From: Pyricularia pennisetigena
Lineage: Eukaryota; Ascomycota; Sordariomycetes; Magnaporthales; Pyriculariaceae
Direction: 5' to 3'
NCBI RefSeq assembly: GCF_004337985.1
Contig: NC_043740.1
Location: 682,001-746,000, forward strand
DNA length: 64,000 nucleotides
Position 1 is the first letter of the stretch. Every line of letters starts with the position of its first letter. Shown one piece after another: positions 61,794 to 64,000 of this stretch. The notes beneath the pieces are model-generated. The model was not told the origin of the DNA. It saw only the letters and a program-made list of their open reading frames with translations, and made no database searches. The position numbers and the translations under genes are program-made.

Positions 61794-64000
61794 GGCCTGC
61801 CAAAAACCCGAAAACAGGTTTAGCCCAGCCCGGCCCGCCAACCCTTAGGCTTTTGGCGGGGGCCCGTAATGGCCCACGGGTTTTCTCAACGGGTAAATGG
61901 GGGCCCGCGGGCTGGCGGGCTTAACCCGAATTGGGTAACCGGCGGGTTTTCGTGCTGGGGCGATTAAAAAGGAATAATAATCTAAAAGGAAAACGAATTT
62001 GTTAAAATTGGGATAAATATTTAACAAATAAAATGTATTTATTAATATGATTATCGATTAGCAGGTATTAAAATTAAGAGTAACCCAGTATAATCGAAAG
62101 GAGACTAAAGTAATTATTTTAAATAATCATCCCTTTTTTAAATTTATTATTTTATTTTTTATACAATTTAAATAATATTTTCCATATCCCTCTTAAGGTT
62201 AGTAAGATTGACCTGGTTATCCTGCTGTTTTTCCAGTTTTTTATCTAGTTTTGTATCCTGTTTTTGATTTTATTTTATATCCTGTTTTTCCTTCTCGTTT
62301 TTAAAATTATTCTTATTTAGAATACTAGGTAAAAGAACTAAAGACGAAAAGGAAGTCAAATTCGCACACGAAAACAAGAAAGACGAGTATGTAATACTAA
62401 TTAACTGCGGTAAACATTTTGCAGCAATTTTGGGGAATGTTTTACCAATAGTTTTGCGTAGCTTTTTACCTACAACTTTGGTAAATAACGAAATTTTCGC
62501 TATTTTGAAAATCTTTGGGAGTTTTAATATAAAGCGTAATGGGGTTTAACTATTAGGATCAAATAAAATCGAAACAACGGGTAGTGGAAATATAAACTTT
62601 TTATTTTTAGGGCCAATACGGAAATAACCAACCATTTAAAAAAGGTTTTGGTTGGAGTATTGGGGGTATATCCATTTATTTATAATATGCAAAATATATT
62701 TAACGCAACATATAATTTTAGTTTGGATAATAATACGGCGAACGTGGATGGCGCAGAAATGAATAGTTAAATAATTCGAAAATAATTATATATAAACCAA
62801 TAATAATAAAGGGTTTTTGCCTATAAAGAAAACGATATAAAAACATTTTGCTGTTTTTTGCAAAACTATAAAAGCGATTAATTCGAAGCGGAAATTATAT
62901 GTATAATTTTAAACTATTTCCCGTATTAAACGTTGAAAGGAATTTTGGGGACGAATAATTTAGGGGTTTTTGAATACCGTTTAATTTCGCGTGAAATAAT
63001 TATTAGAATAAAGTTAGTACATGATTCTAAAATAAACAATGGATAAAATTTATTATCAGTTTTAAACCGGCGATTTTGCCTCTATTTGCCCATTGGTATA
63101 TTCTTTTTGAATTCTTTTATGTAAATTGAGGAAAGGTTTGAGGCATTTTGCCTGCAATCGAACGGGGAATTGGGGCGCGAGGAGCCATTTTAACTAAACT
63201 AATTAAGAATAGTTTGGCGGTAAATCTTTTGATAAAAAAATTAATGGTAAGAAAAAATGGTTAGAAACAATGCGAATAATGGATAACGAAAGATAAAAAC
63301 AGAAAAGAATTGGTGCGGATAAATGGTCGGGTTAAAAGCCGAATTTCTTTAGGGTTTGCAAAAAAGTGAATAAAAGCGGGGTATGGTTGAATTTAAACCT
63401 AGTTGGGTTTAAGGTGGAAAGTTTTTATCGACGGCGCTAAGCCTAATTGGGTAAAGAGCAAATACATTGAAGGTGGGGTAACCAAATTGGGAATTCAAAC
63501 GCCAAACCCTTTTATTTTATCAAATGTATTAAATTTATTACAATGATAAAAATTGGAAATTTAACCATAATTTTCAATTTTCAATTTTAAATCCAATTTT
63601 GCTAAACTTGAAACAACTAATTATTTTTCAATACTATTATTGTTTGCAAATATGGGTAAACATTTTTATTTTAAATAGTGTATTTTAGTTTTAATTTAAA
63701 AATTAACAGTTTTTAGCGCGAAAACGCAAAAACGACGAAAAAATAGGATAAAAAGCCCAGAAATCGCGCGATTGTAATAAAATGCTGAAAACGCAAGCAG
63801 AAAATGCCGACGATTTCAGACTAATAATGGACCGCGCATGCAAACGTTTCAATACCGCATTATTTAGTCAAAAATCTAAACTTCGGAACGAATATAAAGA
63901 TTTTACGTTTACTAAATACGTACGAAAACAAATGGAAAATGAATTCAAAGTTGATTTTACGATCAAAAAGTGAATAATTATTATATAAACCCTTTTTCAA
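61794..64000. mobile_element. hAT-like element, incomplete at window end
   Basis: It opens with caaggcctgccaaaaaccc (from 61793) and a GC-rich self-complementary patch to about 61960, then AT-rich decayed sequence. A frame at 63782-63973 (KTQAENADDFRLIMDRACK..., 63 aa) lies in the segment shared inverted with 42.3-42.6 kb. I do not recognise this protein. The element continues past the window or is joined to another repeat. Confidence 0.45.

Noticed and set aside
1..64000. CRISPR array, bacterial operon, rRNA or prophage
   Set aside because: No regularly spaced repeats, rRNA or phage-like genes were seen; introns, fungal PKSs and RIP identify nuclear ascomycete DNA.

Overview
The window reads as a nuclear contig of a filamentous ascomycete (Pezizomycotina). 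The genes carry 51-155 nt GT..AG introns with CTAAC-like branch points. They encode fungal iterative polyketide synthases, and the flanking repeats show the C-to-T/G-to-A decay of repeat-induced point mutation (RIP). The species cannot be named from the sequence; a lichen-forming or plant-associated fungus would fit.

Layout. 1-4.3 kb is AT-rich transposon debris. About 4.5-34.9 kb is a gene-bearing island of normal base composition. From about 36.4 kb to the end is a second AT-rich, gene-poor block of nested transposons. The island holds a polyketide biosynthetic cluster: a highly reducing PKS (HR-PKS, minus strand, 4541-12062, 5 exons, 2390 aa); an O-methyltransferase (plus, 13642-15015, 409 aa); a predicted secreted FAD oxidoreductase (plus, 15653-17143, 496 aa); a cytochrome P450 (minus, 17421-19299, 7 exons, 510 aa); a decayed ABC transporter (20929-21706); and a non-reducing PKS (NR-PKS, plus, 23381-29926, 5 exons, 2082 aa; SAT-KS-AT-PT-ACP-TE). 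All four intron-containing cluster gene models close in frame across every splice site. Beyond the cluster lie a decayed class III aminotransferase (31664-32277) and a CTR-type copper transporter (34121-34873).

Working model. The HR-PKS makes a reduced chain, which the SAT domain of the NR-PKS accepts. The NR-PKS extends it, the PT domain folds and aromatises it, and the thioesterase releases it. This HR/NR pairing with a TE is the architecture of resorcylic acid lactones and alkyl-resorcylic acids. The methyltransferase, P450 and flavoenzyme would then decorate the scaffold. No pathway regulator is visible, and the only exporter-like gene is broken.

The right-hand block preserves a readable insertion history. 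There is a complete but RIP-inactivated chromodomain Ty3/Gypsy retrotransposon (44011-51264) with 455 bp LTRs and a 5 bp target duplication. There is also a family of non-coding terminal-inverted-repeat elements making 9 bp target duplications (Mutator-like), with copies near 51.8, 54.3, 56.7 and 60.1 kb; one copy sits inside another. A 568 bp Tc1/mariner deletion derivative lies inside the last copy, and hAT-like debris is also present. One short reading frame with a signal-peptide-like start (59180-59656, minus) survives inside this block.
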